Source of the DNA: Anaerolineales bacterium
GTDB taxonomy: Bacteria > Chloroflexota > Anaerolineae > Anaerolineales > Villigracilaceae
Assembly: GCA_015075725.1 (NCBI GenBank)
Contig: JABTTV010000001.1
Coordinates: 2,418,001 to 2,482,000, forward strand
Direction of reading: 5' to 3'
Length of the DNA: 64,000 nt
Position 1 is the stretch's first letter. Each line of letters opens with the position of its first letter. The translations under genes were made by a program, and so were the position numbers. Positions 43,554 to 51,236 of the stretch are shown in pieces. The notes under the pieces were generated by a model. That model ran no database searches and had not been told where the DNA came from. It was given only the letters and a program-made list of their open reading frames with translations.

Positions 43554-44204
43554 ATGAGTGAAACGATTCGAATTCTGATCGCAGACGACCATGCCATTGT
43601 GCGCGAAGGACTCCGCACATTGATCGCCACCGAGCCGGGGCTTGAATTGGTGGCTGAAGCCAGTGACGGATTGGAAGCCGTATCCAAGGTCAGCGCCTTG
43701 AAGCCTGATGTTATTTTGCTGGATATGATGATGCCGCGTTTGGACGGCATTGGCGCGATCACCGAGATCAAAAAACAATTTCCAGAAGCAAAGATCTTGG
43801 TGTTGACCTCTTTCGTGGACGATGAAAAGGTCTTTGCCGCGCTCAAGGCGGGCGCATTGGGTTACCTGCTCAAGGATTCATCGCCGCAGGAATTATTGAA
43901 TGCGGTTCGCAATACGTATAACGGTGAATCGTCACTGCACCCCAGCATCGCCAGCAAGTTGATTCGCGAGTTGAAGCAGCCTCCAGCCGATAAACCCAAA
44001 ACGGAAAGCCCCCTCACGGAGCGTGAAGTGGAAATTCTGCAATTTGTTGCTCAGGGACTTACCAATGATGAGATCGCGGAAAAATTGGTCGTGAGCGAAA
44101 GGACTGTCCGCACACATGTAAGCAATATCCTCGCAAAACTGCAGTTGGCGAACCGTACCCAAGCCGCTCTGTATGCGTTGAAAGAAGGACTGGCTTCGTT
44201 GTAA
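43554..44204 (+). CDS. NarL/LuxR-family response regulator
   Basis: 216 residues from ATG 43554, with GAGGT upstream; a TTG at 43539 lies within the kinase gene. Receiver with DD (11-12), phosphoacceptor Asp 57 (DVILLDMMMPRLDG), TS and LLKDSS; LuxR helix-turn-helix (LTEREVEILQFVAQGLTNDE, TVRTHVSNILAKL). Partner of the kinase at 42488. Four transcription units within 4.5 kb downstream share an unusual promoter arrangement whose first copy begins 5 nt after this gene's stop, so this regulator is the first candidate for its activator. Confidence 0.94.
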   Translation: MSETIRILIADDHAIVREGLRTLIATEPGLELVAEASDGLEAVSKVSALKPDVILLDMMMPRLDGIGAITEIKKQFPEAKILVLTSFVDDEKVFAALKAGALGYLLKDSSPQELLNAVRNTYNGESSLHPSIASKLIRELKQPPADKPKTESPLTEREVEILQFVAQGLTNDEIAEKLVVSERTVRTHVSNILAKLQLANRTQAALYALKEGLASL

Positions 44205-44208
44205 GCCC

Positions 44209-44308
44209 TACGTCATTTGTCTTACCCAGACCGCCGAAAAGGCGGTCTTTTGTTTTATCGAGTTCAGGTCACTCCGCCGATGGCGTATTCACGCAGACGT
44301 TGTATCGT
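44209..44308 (+). promoter_or_regulatory. TACGTCATTTG / CCGATG-N20-TAnnnT promoter module, copy A
   Basis: TACGTCATTTG at 44209-44219, terminator hairpin between, CTCCGCCGATG at 44272-44282, exactly 20 nt, then TATCGT at 44303-44308. ATG of the next gene is at 44340. Confidence 0.7.
44228..44251 (+). terminator. Terminator of the kinase/regulator operon
   Basis: AGACCGCC (44228-44235), loop GAAAA, GGCGGTCT (44241-44248) and TTTT: a standard intrinsic terminator. The same stem is reused at 45025 and 48651. Confidence 0.88.
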
Positions 44309-44339
44309 TACTCAACTTTATTTACAGGAGTGTACCGAC

Positions 44340-45002
44340 ATGACGTTCACAATTCCCTTTTTCAAATTCAATCCCAAAGAAAAAACTGCGTTTCCCAGAC
44401 TCATTGGCGCTGTTGCTGTGATCCTCCTCGCTCTTTTAAACATTGGAAGCCTATCGGACATGCTCAATGGATTATTCATGCAGATTCCCTGGAAATCATT
44501 GGGCGGCGCATTCCTTGTCTTTGGTCTGCGCCTCCTGGACGTTCCCATTGGAACCTTGAAAACCGTTCTCATGGTACGCGGTCTGCGGACGTGGGCAACT
44601 CTGCTCGGTCTTATCGAAGTTACGGTTTGGCTTACTGCCATGGGAAAGGTGATGGGGCAGCTCGATAACCCATGGAACATCGCTGGGTACGCGCTGGGAT
44701 ACACAGCAGGCACCTGGCTTGGAATGTGGGTCGAGAGCCGACTGGCATTCGGCTTGGTGGAAGTGCATACGATTTCCATGCACAAAAGCACGGAACTGAC
44801 AGAGTCCATGCGCGCGGCGGGTTACGGCGTGACTCAGTTTCAGGGTTTTGGGGAATCCGGTCCCGTGTGCATCGTCGGCACGATTGTCGAACGCAAACAT
44901 CTGGATACCCTGTTGAAACGTATTCATGAGATCGACCCCGCCTCCTTTATCACAGTGGACGATACCCGCAGAGTGATCGGCGGGTATCGTCCCGCGAAAT
45001 AA
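44340..45002 (+). CDS. UPF0316 / DUF2179-type membrane protein
   Basis: 220 residues from ATG 44340 with CAGGAG upstream. Three or four membrane segments in the first 150 residues, including FLVFGLRLLDVPIGTLKTVL, GLIEVTVWLTAMGKVM and TAGTWLGMWVESRLA, then a soluble DUF2179-like domain (GYGVTQFQGFGESGPVCIVG, DPASFITVDDTRRVIGG). YebE/UPF0316 proteins have no established role; the C-terminal domain may bind a nucleotide or metal. Read from module A. Confidence 0.87.
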   Translation: MTFTIPFFKFNPKEKTAFPRLIGAVAVILLALLNIGSLSDMLNGLFMQIPWKSLGGAFLVFGLRLLDVPIGTLKTVLMVRGLRTWATLLGLIEVTVWLTAMGKVMGQLDNPWNIAGYALGYTAGTWLGMWVESRLAFGLVEVHTISMHKSTELTESMRAAGYGVTQFQGFGESGPVCIVGTIVERKHLDTLLKRIHEIDPASFITVDDTRRVIGGYRPAK

Positions 45003-45005
45003 TCT

Positions 45006-45106
45006 TACGTCATATGCCGTACCCAAGACCGCTGAAAAGGCGGTCTTTTGATTGAGGCGGTTCCAGACACTCCGCCGATGTGGAAATGGATGTCAACCCG
45101 TACACT
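45006..45106 (+). promoter_or_regulatory. TACGTCATATG / CCGATG-N20-TAnnnT promoter module, copy B
   Basis: TACGTCATATG at 45006-45016, hairpin, CTCCGCCGATG at 45070-45080, exactly 20 nt, TACACT at 45101-45106. ATG at 45136. Confidence 0.7.
45025..45049 (+). terminator. Terminator of the UPF0316 gene
   Basis: AAGACCGC and GCGGTCTT pair around TGAAAAG and are followed by TT; nested in promoter module B. Confidence 0.82.
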
Positions 45107-45135
45107 CGAAACATCAAACCAAAGGAGATAAAAAA

Positions 45136-45564
45136 ATGAAAACAAAATTCACCACCCTGTTCGTCCTCTTGATCGTTGCCGTGCTCGTTACGGCGTGCGG
45201 CGGCGCGCCTGCCAATGCTGGCGAAGTCACCTCCGCACTCACCGAAGCCGAAGCCACCGCCATCGCGGAGAATGCCCTTAACGCTTTCAACACCGGAGAC
45301 TATGCTGCCTGGAGCCGCGATTGGGACGATGACCTGAAAGGCGCCATCAACGAAGAAGCCTTCCTGCAATATCGTGAACAAGCGCTCGGTCAGGTCGGGC
45401 AGTTCCAGTCCATCCTTTCGGCTGAAATGGCTCCAAGCACCCGCGCTGACTCCGTCCGTTGGGTCTTCACCTGCCAGTTCGAAAATGCCAAAATTCGCTT
45501 CATCATGGCATTCCCGAAAGATGGCAAGCTAGCCAACACCGTGATGACGGAACCCGCCGAGTAA
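45136..45564 (+). CDS. Small secreted lipoprotein, NTF2-like/DUF3887-like
   Basis: 142 residues from ATG 45136 with AAAGGAG upstream. A lipoprotein signal ends in the lipobox VTAC (Cys near 20), then a short Gly/Ala linker and a domain with EAEATAIAENALNAFNTGDY and later DDLKGAINEEAFLQYR, the pattern of DUF3887/NTF2-like fold proteins. These bind small ligands or act as accessory proteins outside the cell. It is read from promoter module B and followed by a hairpin. Confidence 0.8.
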   Translation: MKTKFTTLFVLLIVAVLVTACGGAPANAGEVTSALTEAEATAIAENALNAFNTGDYAAWSRDWDDDLKGAINEEAFLQYREQALGQVGQFQSILSAEMAPSTRADSVRWVFTCQFENAKIRFIMAFPKDGKLANTVMTEPAE

Positions 45565-45581
45565 TTTTCAATTCGCAACAT

Positions 45582-45608
45582 CCAACGCCGCTTTCAGAAC
45601 GGCGTTGG
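45582..45608 (+). terminator. Hairpin behind the lipoprotein gene
   Basis: CCAACGCCG pairs perfectly with CGGCGTTGG around a 9-nt loop. No T-run follows, so partial read-through to the monooxygenase gene is likely. Confidence 0.55.
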
Positions 45609-45629
45609 AGGCATTTCAAGGAGACAGCC

Positions 45630-46682
45630 ATGACATCAATTGACGTTCTCGTGATCGGCGCCGGGCAGGCGGGACTGGCGATGGGTTATCACTTGAAGCA
45701 GACCCCTCTCCGCTTCCTGCTTGTGGACGGCGGGGTGCGCGTTGGAGACAGTTGGCGCCGCCGATACGACTCGCTCACGCTCTTCACACCGCGCGCGATG
45801 AGCGCCCTGCCAGGGCTGTCTTTGCAGGGCGACCCGCAGGGCTATGCCAGCCGAGATGAATTCGCCGATTATCTTGAAACCTATGCCAGGCATTTCGGAT
45901 TTCCACTCGAGATGAACATGGGAATCAAAAGGCTCGAACGTTTGAACGGCCATTTCCGCGCGACCAGTGTCAACGGTCAGGAATTTGAGGCGCAGGTTGT
46001 TATCCTTGCCAATGGCGGATTTCAAACGCCTATCGTCCCGCCAGCCTCGAAGGATTTGTCGAGTCATGTTCAGCAATTTTCCGCGGAGAGTTACAAGAAC
46101 CCTTCGCAGATCCTTGCAGGGACTGTGGTGGTTGTGGGGGATGGCGCAACGGGGCGCGATATCGCCAGTGAATTGGCGGCGTCGCATACGGTCTTTCTTG
46201 CCACAGGCAAGCCGCGCCGTCTCGTCCCTGAAAGGATTTTGGGAATCAGCACCTGGTGGTGGCTGGAAAAACTGGGCATTCTCACAGCGCCTTCTGAAAG
46301 TTTCGTCGGCAAAAAATTACGCAAAGCAGATGCCTTCCCCAACCGCGAAAGAAGCCTCGACGACCTGCGCCGCAAAGGGATTCAGATCCCGCCTAAGTTG
46401 ACCCACGCAGAAGGGAACACTGTGACATTTGCTAACGGCGCCAGCGTTTCGGTCAATTCGGTGGTGTGGGCGGTCGGTTACAAGGACGATTCGGATTGGG
46501 TGAACATCCCCGAAGTGAAAGACGTGCATGGAAACTTTGTGCATGAACACGGCGTTTCGCCTGTTAGGAATTTGTTTTTCATCGGTCGTCCATGGCAGAC
46601 CTCGCGCGCTTCGGCGATCATCCACGGCGTGGGCAGTGATGCGGAAGGGATCGCGAATGAGATCACACGGTCAATGCGGTGA
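45630..46682 (+). CDS. Flavin-dependent monooxygenase/oxidoreductase (CzcO-like)
   Basis: 350 residues from ATG 45630 after AAGGAG. FAD-binding GAGQAGLAMGYHL (10-22), the WRRRYDSLTLFTPR block, NADPH-binding GDGATGRDIASELA near 170, and a third motif FFIGRPWQTSRASAI near the end. These belong to single-component flavin monooxygenases/putative oxidoreductases. Substrate is unknown. It is the second gene behind promoter module B. Confidence 0.88.
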   Translation: MTSIDVLVIGAGQAGLAMGYHLKQTPLRFLLVDGGVRVGDSWRRRYDSLTLFTPRAMSALPGLSLQGDPQGYASRDEFADYLETYARHFGFPLEMNMGIKRLERLNGHFRATSVNGQEFEAQVVILANGGFQTPIVPPASKDLSSHVQQFSAESYKNPSQILAGTVVVVGDGATGRDIASELAASHTVFLATGKPRRLVPERILGISTWWWLEKLGILTAPSESFVGKKLRKADAFPNRERSLDDLRRKGIQIPPKLTHAEGNTVTFANGASVSVNSVVWAVGYKDDSDWVNIPEVKDVHGNFVHEHGVSPVRNLFFIGRPWQTSRASAIIHGVGSDAEGIANEITRSMR

Positions 46683-46687
46683 CCGGA

Positions 46688-46754
46688 TACGTCATTTGTC
46701 GCAGGGCAAATCTGCAAAACCGCCGATGTGCCAATGAATCAAAACGAATATCCT
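46688..46754 (+). promoter_or_regulatory. TACGTCATTTG / CCGATG-N20-TAnnnT promoter module, copy C (no hairpin)
   Basis: TACGTCATTTG at 46688-46698; CCGCCGATG at 46720-46728; exactly 20 nt; TATCCT at 46749-46754. ATG 46761 lies 6 nt downstream. The spacer between the first two motifs is 33-34 nt shorter than in copies A and B. Confidence 0.7.
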
Positions 46755-46760
46755 ATGAAT

Positions 46761-47132
46761 ATGGAACAACACCTTGCGCTCATCGTCACCCGCTCGACCC
46801 CGCTCGAAGACGGTCTGAGCGCTTTATTGAAAGCCATGCCGCAGATCAGAGAAGTGGATATTGTCCGAAGCATGAAACCGGCGCTCACCCAGATCGAAGC
46901 CAGAAGCCATCACCTCGCTCTGATCGACATGATTCTGTTGGGCAGTCAGCCCGAAATTTTGCTCGAACGAATCCACCAACTATCGCCGCATACCAAGCGT
47001 GTGTTGCTCGTCGACGATGTGCAAGTTTGGAAGTTCATTCCCCAATACTCTGAAGCCATCCTTATCAAAGGAATGCCGCCATCCAGCGTAACCGGAATAT
47101 TGTCCGCCCTATTACAAGACAAGGAACAATGA
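46761..47132 (+). CDS. Degenerate receiver-like protein
   Basis: 123 residues from ATG 46761, 6 nt behind the module-C -10 box; upstream starts at 46734 or 46755 would overlap the promoter. The fold pattern is CheY-like: LALIVTRS where the acidic pair should be, Asp 56 in LALIDMIL at the phosphoacceptor, VLLVDD in place of Thr, and Lys in ILIKG. Lacking the acidic pocket, it is unlikely to bind Mg and be phosphorylated normally. It could be a decoy or structural partner. The following hydrolase begins 1 nt after its stop. Confidence 0.7.
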   Translation: MEQHLALIVTRSTPLEDGLSALLKAMPQIREVDIVRSMKPALTQIEARSHHLALIDMILLGSQPEILLERIHQLSPHTKRVLLVDDVQVWKFIPQYSEAILIKGMPPSSVTGILSALLQDKEQ

Positions 47133-47133
47133 C

Positions 47134-48177
47134 ATGAACCCTATGCCTCTTTTCTGGACTTTGAGCCTGCTGGCTGCCGCCCTGACGTTTCTCTTCGCTC
47201 TGGGCTTTCTCTCCAAACGCCGCCTCAATAAAAAATATCCGCCCATAGGGCAGATGATCGACATCGGCGGTTATCGTTTGCACATGCATGTCGAAGGCGA
47301 AGGGACGCCCACCGTCGTCTTCGACTCTGGAGCTGGCGGGATTGGTCTCGCTTGGGAACTTGTCCGCCCTGCGATTGCAAAGGTCGCCCGAGTTGTGGTC
47401 TATGACCGTGCAGGACTCGGTTGGAGCGACCCCAGCCCCAAGCCGCGCCGCGCCGATGTGATGGCGGAGGAATTACGCACACTCTTGACCAATGCGAATA
47501 TCGAAGGTCCCTTCATTTTGGTGGGGCATTCCCTGGGCGGAGTTGTCGCCCGACAATTCGCGGCTAAATATCCTAACGAAGTTGCCGGGCTTGTGCTGGT
47601 GGATTCCGCGCACGAACAGCAGATGAAGCACTTCCCTGAAGCCCTGGTGAAGATGGTCAATTCGATGAAAGGCATGATGGGCGTGATGAAGTTGATGAGC
47701 AAACTTGGTATATTTGCGCTCAAACCTGACCTTGTTCAGATCGGCGATAACGGAAAACTCTCAAAGGAACTTGTCGCAAACATGCAGGGTGTGATGGCAT
47801 CCAGCAACAGCCATGCCGAAGCCATGATCGCCGAAACTGAAACTGTCTACGCAGCAGAGACCCAGCCCGTCTCAACTCTTGGAGATTTGCCGCTTACCGT
47901 CATCCGTCACGGGCAACTCGACGAGAACGCTGTGCCACCATCTCTCGGTCAGCAGGTGCGTGATGACTACGAATCTGCATGGAAAAAACTTCAGGCGCAG
48001 ATTCTGTCCCTGTCGAAGCGGGATAGGCTGATCGTCGCCGAAAGAAGCGGGCATAACATCATGTTCGACCAGCCGGAGATCGTCATCGAATCCATTTTGG
48101 AAATGATGGGTAAAATTCAAATAGAGGAATCTTTACCCATCAGAAAAGAGGAGATGAGCCATGTTCAAGTTGGTTGA
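47134..48177 (+). CDS. Membrane-anchored alpha/beta hydrolase (paralogue 2 of 3)
   Basis: 347 residues. An N-terminal membrane segment (about 6-26), then IGQMIDIGGYRLHMHVEGEG, YDRAGLGWSDPSPKPR, nucleophile elbow GHSLGG (Ser 133) and His in ERSGHNIMF. It is closest to the protein at 48767. Start one nucleotide after the preceding stop implies translational coupling with the receiver-like protein. Its last 17 bp overlap the next gene. Substrate unknown. Confidence 0.9.
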   Translation: MNPMPLFWTLSLLAAALTFLFALGFLSKRRLNKKYPPIGQMIDIGGYRLHMHVEGEGTPTVVFDSGAGGIGLAWELVRPAIAKVARVVVYDRAGLGWSDPSPKPRRADVMAEELRTLLTNANIEGPFILVGHSLGGVVARQFAAKYPNEVAGLVLVDSAHEQQMKHFPEALVKMVNSMKGMMGVMKLMSKLGIFALKPDLVQIGDNGKLSKELVANMQGVMASSNSHAEAMIAETETVYAAETQPVSTLGDLPLTVIRHGQLDENAVPPSLGQQVRDDYESAWKKLQAQILSLSKRDRLIVAERSGHNIMFDQPEIVIESILEMMGKIQIEESLPIRKEEMSHVQVG

Positions 48178-48631
48178 GCCGTATCAAAAACGCCCAATCC
48201 GTTTTTTGGAATTGTGGGAAAAAGATGGCTGGCGGCTGAAAGTGTACAGCCTTGCCTATCAAATGCCGTTGGCGCGGACATATGTGGTCGAAACATCGAA
48301 AGCCGTTCTGTGGAAACACTTGCAGGAGGTCGCCAAAGATAAACCGCATTACAACGTGGGCTTTATCGGCATCAACGATGGACGCGGCGCGATCTTTTCT
48401 TTCGTCGATTTTTGGGCGGATGAGAACGAACTTCATCATCACGTCTTCGTTTCGCCAAAAGAGGAGGTGGAAAAGCTCGAATACAGAACCCCAACGGGTC
48501 TCACCGCCTGCGTGTGGGATGCGGCGCTGCTTGCCTTTGAACGTCAGGCGTGGGTGGATACGATGTTGAATAATCCAAACGAACCCAGCCTGGAGCAATA
48601 TCTCTTAACACAGATGAATCAGGATGTTTGA
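48161..48631 (+). CDS. Conserved protein of unknown function
   Basis: 156 residues, SD GAGGAG before ATG 48161, overlapping the end of the hydrolase gene by 17 bp. No signal peptide or membrane segment. Motifs seen: RPIRFLELWEKDGWRLKVY near the start, WADENELHHHVFVSP in the middle and VWDAALLAFERQAWVDTML near the end. I have seen this kind of short protein in Chloroflexota but know of no function. It is the last gene of the module-C unit. Confidence 0.75.
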   Translation: MFKLVEPYQKRPIRFLELWEKDGWRLKVYSLAYQMPLARTYVVETSKAVLWKHLQEVAKDKPHYNVGFIGINDGRGAIFSFVDFWADENELHHHVFVSPKEEVEKLEYRTPTGLTACVWDAALLAFERQAWVDTMLNNPNEPSLEQYLLTQMNQDV

Positions 48632-48633
48632 CC

Positions 48634-48734
48634 TACGTCATTTGAACGATAAAGACCGCCATAAAAGGCGGTCTTTTGTATTAATCGATTCACATTAATG
48701 CTCCGATGCGGTTTGAAGATGAAATTTTTACAAT
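48634..48734 (+). promoter_or_regulatory. TACGTCATTTG / CCGATG-N20-TAnnnT promoter module, copy D
   Basis: TACGTCATTTG at 48634-48644, hairpin, CTCCGATG at 48701-48708, exactly 20 nt, TACAAT at 48729-48734. ATG at 48767. Confidence 0.68.
48651..48677 (+). terminator. Terminator nested in module D
   Basis: AAAGACCGCC (48651-48660), loop ATAAAA, GGCGGTCTTT (48667-48676) and T. Confidence 0.88.
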
Positions 48735-48766
48735 GTTCATAATCAAATCAAAAAAGGAGAATCAAA

Positions 48767-49804
48767 ATGAAAACAACTCGAACGAACAAAAAGCGCGGCT
48801 TTCTATTCTGGTTGGGGAGAATCTTCCTTGCCCTGGTGGCATTGATCGTTTTGTTCGTCAGCGCAGCGCTGGCTGCTGGCGCAAATAACAAACGTGATTT
48901 TGCCAAGAATTATCCACCCATTGGGCAGATGGTGGATGTGGGTGGTTATCGCCTGCACTTGTATTGCACAGGCGATTCGCAGCCTGGCGAGCCGGTCGTG
49001 ATCGTGGAAGCAGGCTCAGGCAGTGTCGGCTTGATGTGGGCGTTGGTACAGGGTGAAGTGGCGAAATCCGCCCGCATCTGTACGTATGATCGTGCCGGGC
49101 TTGGCTGGAGCGAACCCAGCCCCAAGCCGCGCACCGCGGATGTCATCACAGATGAATTGCATACCTTGCTTGAAAATGCGGGGATCGAAGGTCCATATAT
49201 TCTCGTTGGTCATTCACTGGGCGGTATCTTCGTCCGGGAGTATCAGTACAAATATCCCGATGAAGTCGCTGGAATCATCCTAGTCGATTCGGGAGATGGA
49301 AAACTGGCAACCTACATGGATGGAACGGCATACATGCAATTGATGTCACAGTTCATTGGAGCCAGTAAAACCTTATCTGATACAGGGTTGATCAAAGTGG
49401 TGACGGGCATAAGCGCCTTATTCCCATCTGAGCCGGGGTATCAGACACTGCCAGCAGGCGTCCCGGAGGCCATTCAGGCGATGATGGTCAAAACGACAGA
49501 AGCCGGTGCGCTTGAAGTGGCTGCCTTGCCGGTCATTTGGGCAGAAAGCCGCGAGCATCAAACCTCCCTTGACGATCTGCCGCTCACGATCATTGTCCAC
49601 GGGTATTGCAATAGTTGCAGCAAAGACCCGGCGGAGTTGGCGAAGGAGGAAACAGGTTGGCTCGAAATGCAGAAATATCTTGCTTCCCTTTCGACAAACA
49701 GTGAGTTGATAATCGCCAGCCCGCAGACGGGTCACGATGTTCAGGTGGATGAACCCGGCTTGGTTGTAGAGGCAATTCAAAACATGATCGAGGCGGCACG
49801 ATAA
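48767..49804 (+). CDS. Membrane-anchored alpha/beta hydrolase (paralogue 3 of 3)
   Basis: 345 residues, SD AAAAAAGGAG before ATG 48767. A basic start and membrane segment (about 11-36), then IGQMVDVGGYRLHLYCTG, YDRAGLGWSEPSPKPR, GHSLGG (Ser 150) and the final His in PQTGHDVQVDEPG. A Cys-rich phrase (YCNSCSKDP) is peculiar to this copy. It is alone behind promoter module D. Confidence 0.9.
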   Translation: MKTTRTNKKRGFLFWLGRIFLALVALIVLFVSAALAAGANNKRDFAKNYPPIGQMVDVGGYRLHLYCTGDSQPGEPVVIVEAGSGSVGLMWALVQGEVAKSARICTYDRAGLGWSEPSPKPRTADVITDELHTLLENAGIEGPYILVGHSLGGIFVREYQYKYPDEVAGIILVDSGDGKLATYMDGTAYMQLMSQFIGASKTLSDTGLIKVVTGISALFPSEPGYQTLPAGVPEAIQAMMVKTTEAGALEVAALPVIWAESREHQTSLDDLPLTIIVHGYCNSCSKDPAELAKEETGWLEMQKYLASLSTNSELIIASPQTGHDVQVDEPGLVVEAIQNMIEAAR

Positions 49805-49882
49805 TCAGTCCCATCTAAATGCATTTCAGACTTAGCAACCCATATTGGGTGATCTCGCCAATAAATCCAGTTCAGAAAATGA

Positions 49883-49915
49883 CAACAGGGCGCTCAATTT
49901 CGAGTCGCCCTGTTG
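49883..49915. terminator. Hairpin behind the third hydrolase gene
   Basis: CAACAGGGCG (49883-49892) pairs perfectly with CGCCCTGTTG (49906-49915), 79 nt after the hydrolase stop. No T-run follows. Apart from this and the hairpin at 50187 the 49805-50240 gap shows no gene. Confidence 0.6.
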
Positions 49916-50186
49916 CAATAAACGCTCATTCCCCGGCTTCAGAGCAGGGGAGTAGGGCATGATCGTTTATGAGAGTGAAATCGAATACCCATAGATGAGT
50001 ATATCTCGTCATAGAGCTAATTATCCTTATTTTTTTGTTTCATCCCATATTTGGTTGTTATGCTGGTTATGTAGTGAAGTAGGAAGGAATTCTTACCTGC
50101 ATACCGATATGGACCCCGTCGTACATATCCGATTGTGGTTGTGAGATGAAAGCGATGATAATGGTCTACTTTGGAATGCTTGGCTT

Positions 50187-50228
50187 GAATATCATAACGC
50201 CTTGATTTGTGAAGGCGTTATGATATTC
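50187..50228 (-). terminator. Long hairpin behind the secreted-protein gene
   Basis: GAATATCATAACGCCTT (50187-50203) pairs perfectly over 17 bp with its complement at 50212-50228 around an 8-nt loop, 13 nt after the stop at 50241 on the minus strand. Confidence 0.75.
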
Positions 50229-50240
50229 GAACAACCACAC

Positions 50241-50972
50241 CTATTGAATCTCAATTATAGTGTGATCTGCCACATCCGGGGCGCCATAACTGACGTCCAC
50301 CATAAATGAACGACCATCCTCCAGCGCGCCTTCGGCTGTGAACTGGATCAGGGATTGCGCGTTCGATTGACTGGGATGCAGGAGTTCTGTGTAGGTTGCG
50401 GCTTCGCCCTTCAGCAGGGACGGTGACTCTGTGAGTTCGCCAATGGTCACAACACCATCCGCCAGGGCGGCTTCGACTTCTGACTGGGCGATAAACCAAA
50501 CAGGCACAGCCCCCCGCCCCGTCATTTCTGCAATGAGAGGGGCAGGATCGGTTTGCGGACCATTCGCCCAATACTCGATGGATGTGGTAGTGGGCGGAGT
50601 ACAGGCAAACGCGCCCGGACCGTCATTGTCTGGAAAATGGAAGAACTGGTTCAGGTTGAACTCGGCTGGGATGCAATCCGGGGAGCGATAGAAGACGATG
50701 ACTGTCCATTCGCCGTTGGAGAATGTCTCATTTTCGCCAATACGGGCATAGAAGGGAACCTCTCCATTCGCCTCGATGCGAACAGGATCTTTTGCTTCAA
50801 CAGGGGCGGGCGTTTCGGTTTCAATCACAGTCACATTGGTTGGCTGTACCTGGGTGTTATCAGGGACGGAGGAAACGATCTCCCTCGTGTTCAACATCGC
50901 GCGCACAGTGAAAAATCCCACAACGAGTAGGGCGATCACGGCTGCAACTTTTATTAAACGACTGGCGTTCAT
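50241..50972 (-). CDS. Secreted or membrane-anchored protein of unknown function
   Basis: 243 residues. N-terminal signal or anchor (about 7-27), a Val/Thr/Pro-rich linker (35-65), then a folded domain with ARIGENETFSNGEWTVIVFY, PDCIPAEFNLNQFFHFPD, and GRGAVPVWFIAQSEVEAAL. Two Cys (SPDCIP and AFACTPP) could form a disulfide. I do not recognise the family. It is divergent from the giant regulator at 51237, which may control it. Confidence 0.75.
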   Translation of the reverse strand: MNASRLIKVAAVIALLVVGFFTVRAMLNTREIVSSVPDNTQVQPTNVTVIETETPAPVEAKDPVRIEANGEVPFYARIGENETFSNGEWTVIVFYRSPDCIPAEFNLNQFFHFPDNDGPGAFACTPPTTTSIEYWANGPQTDPAPLIAEMTGRGAVPVWFIAQSEVEAALADGVVTIGELTESPSLLKGEAATYTELLHPSQSNAQSLIQFTAEGALEDGRSFMVDVSYGAPDVADHTIIEIQ

Positions 50973-51138
50973 TTTATTAATCTCCTTTGGTTATTTTTAA
51001 AAACGTTTTGGATTTCAATCTTGTCTTGGTGGAATATAACTTACTTCATAGGCGCCTCCAAATATCGTTGTTTTGAAAACCTGCTCGAAGTGTAGAGCTT
51101 GTGTGTTTTTAAGTGTATTCAGAGCCGTTAATTTAGCA

Positions 51139-51167
51139 TTTATAGGGAACACACAGGCTGATATAAT
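51139..51167 (+). promoter_or_regulatory. Possible promoter of the SARP/WD40 regulator gene
   Basis: TTTATA, 17-nt spacer, TATAAT (51162-51167), about 70 nt before GTG 51237. The -35 is weak. Confidence 0.45.
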
Positions 51168-51236
51168 GACCAAACCGACCTGATTTGACATTATTTCCTT
51201 TTCATCAACCGCTTTCAAGTCAAGAAAAGGTGCCGA

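Noticed and set aside
51015..51218. Minus-strand open frame of 67 codons in the divergent region
   Set aside because: It lies across the promoter region and has no SD; better explained as non-coding.
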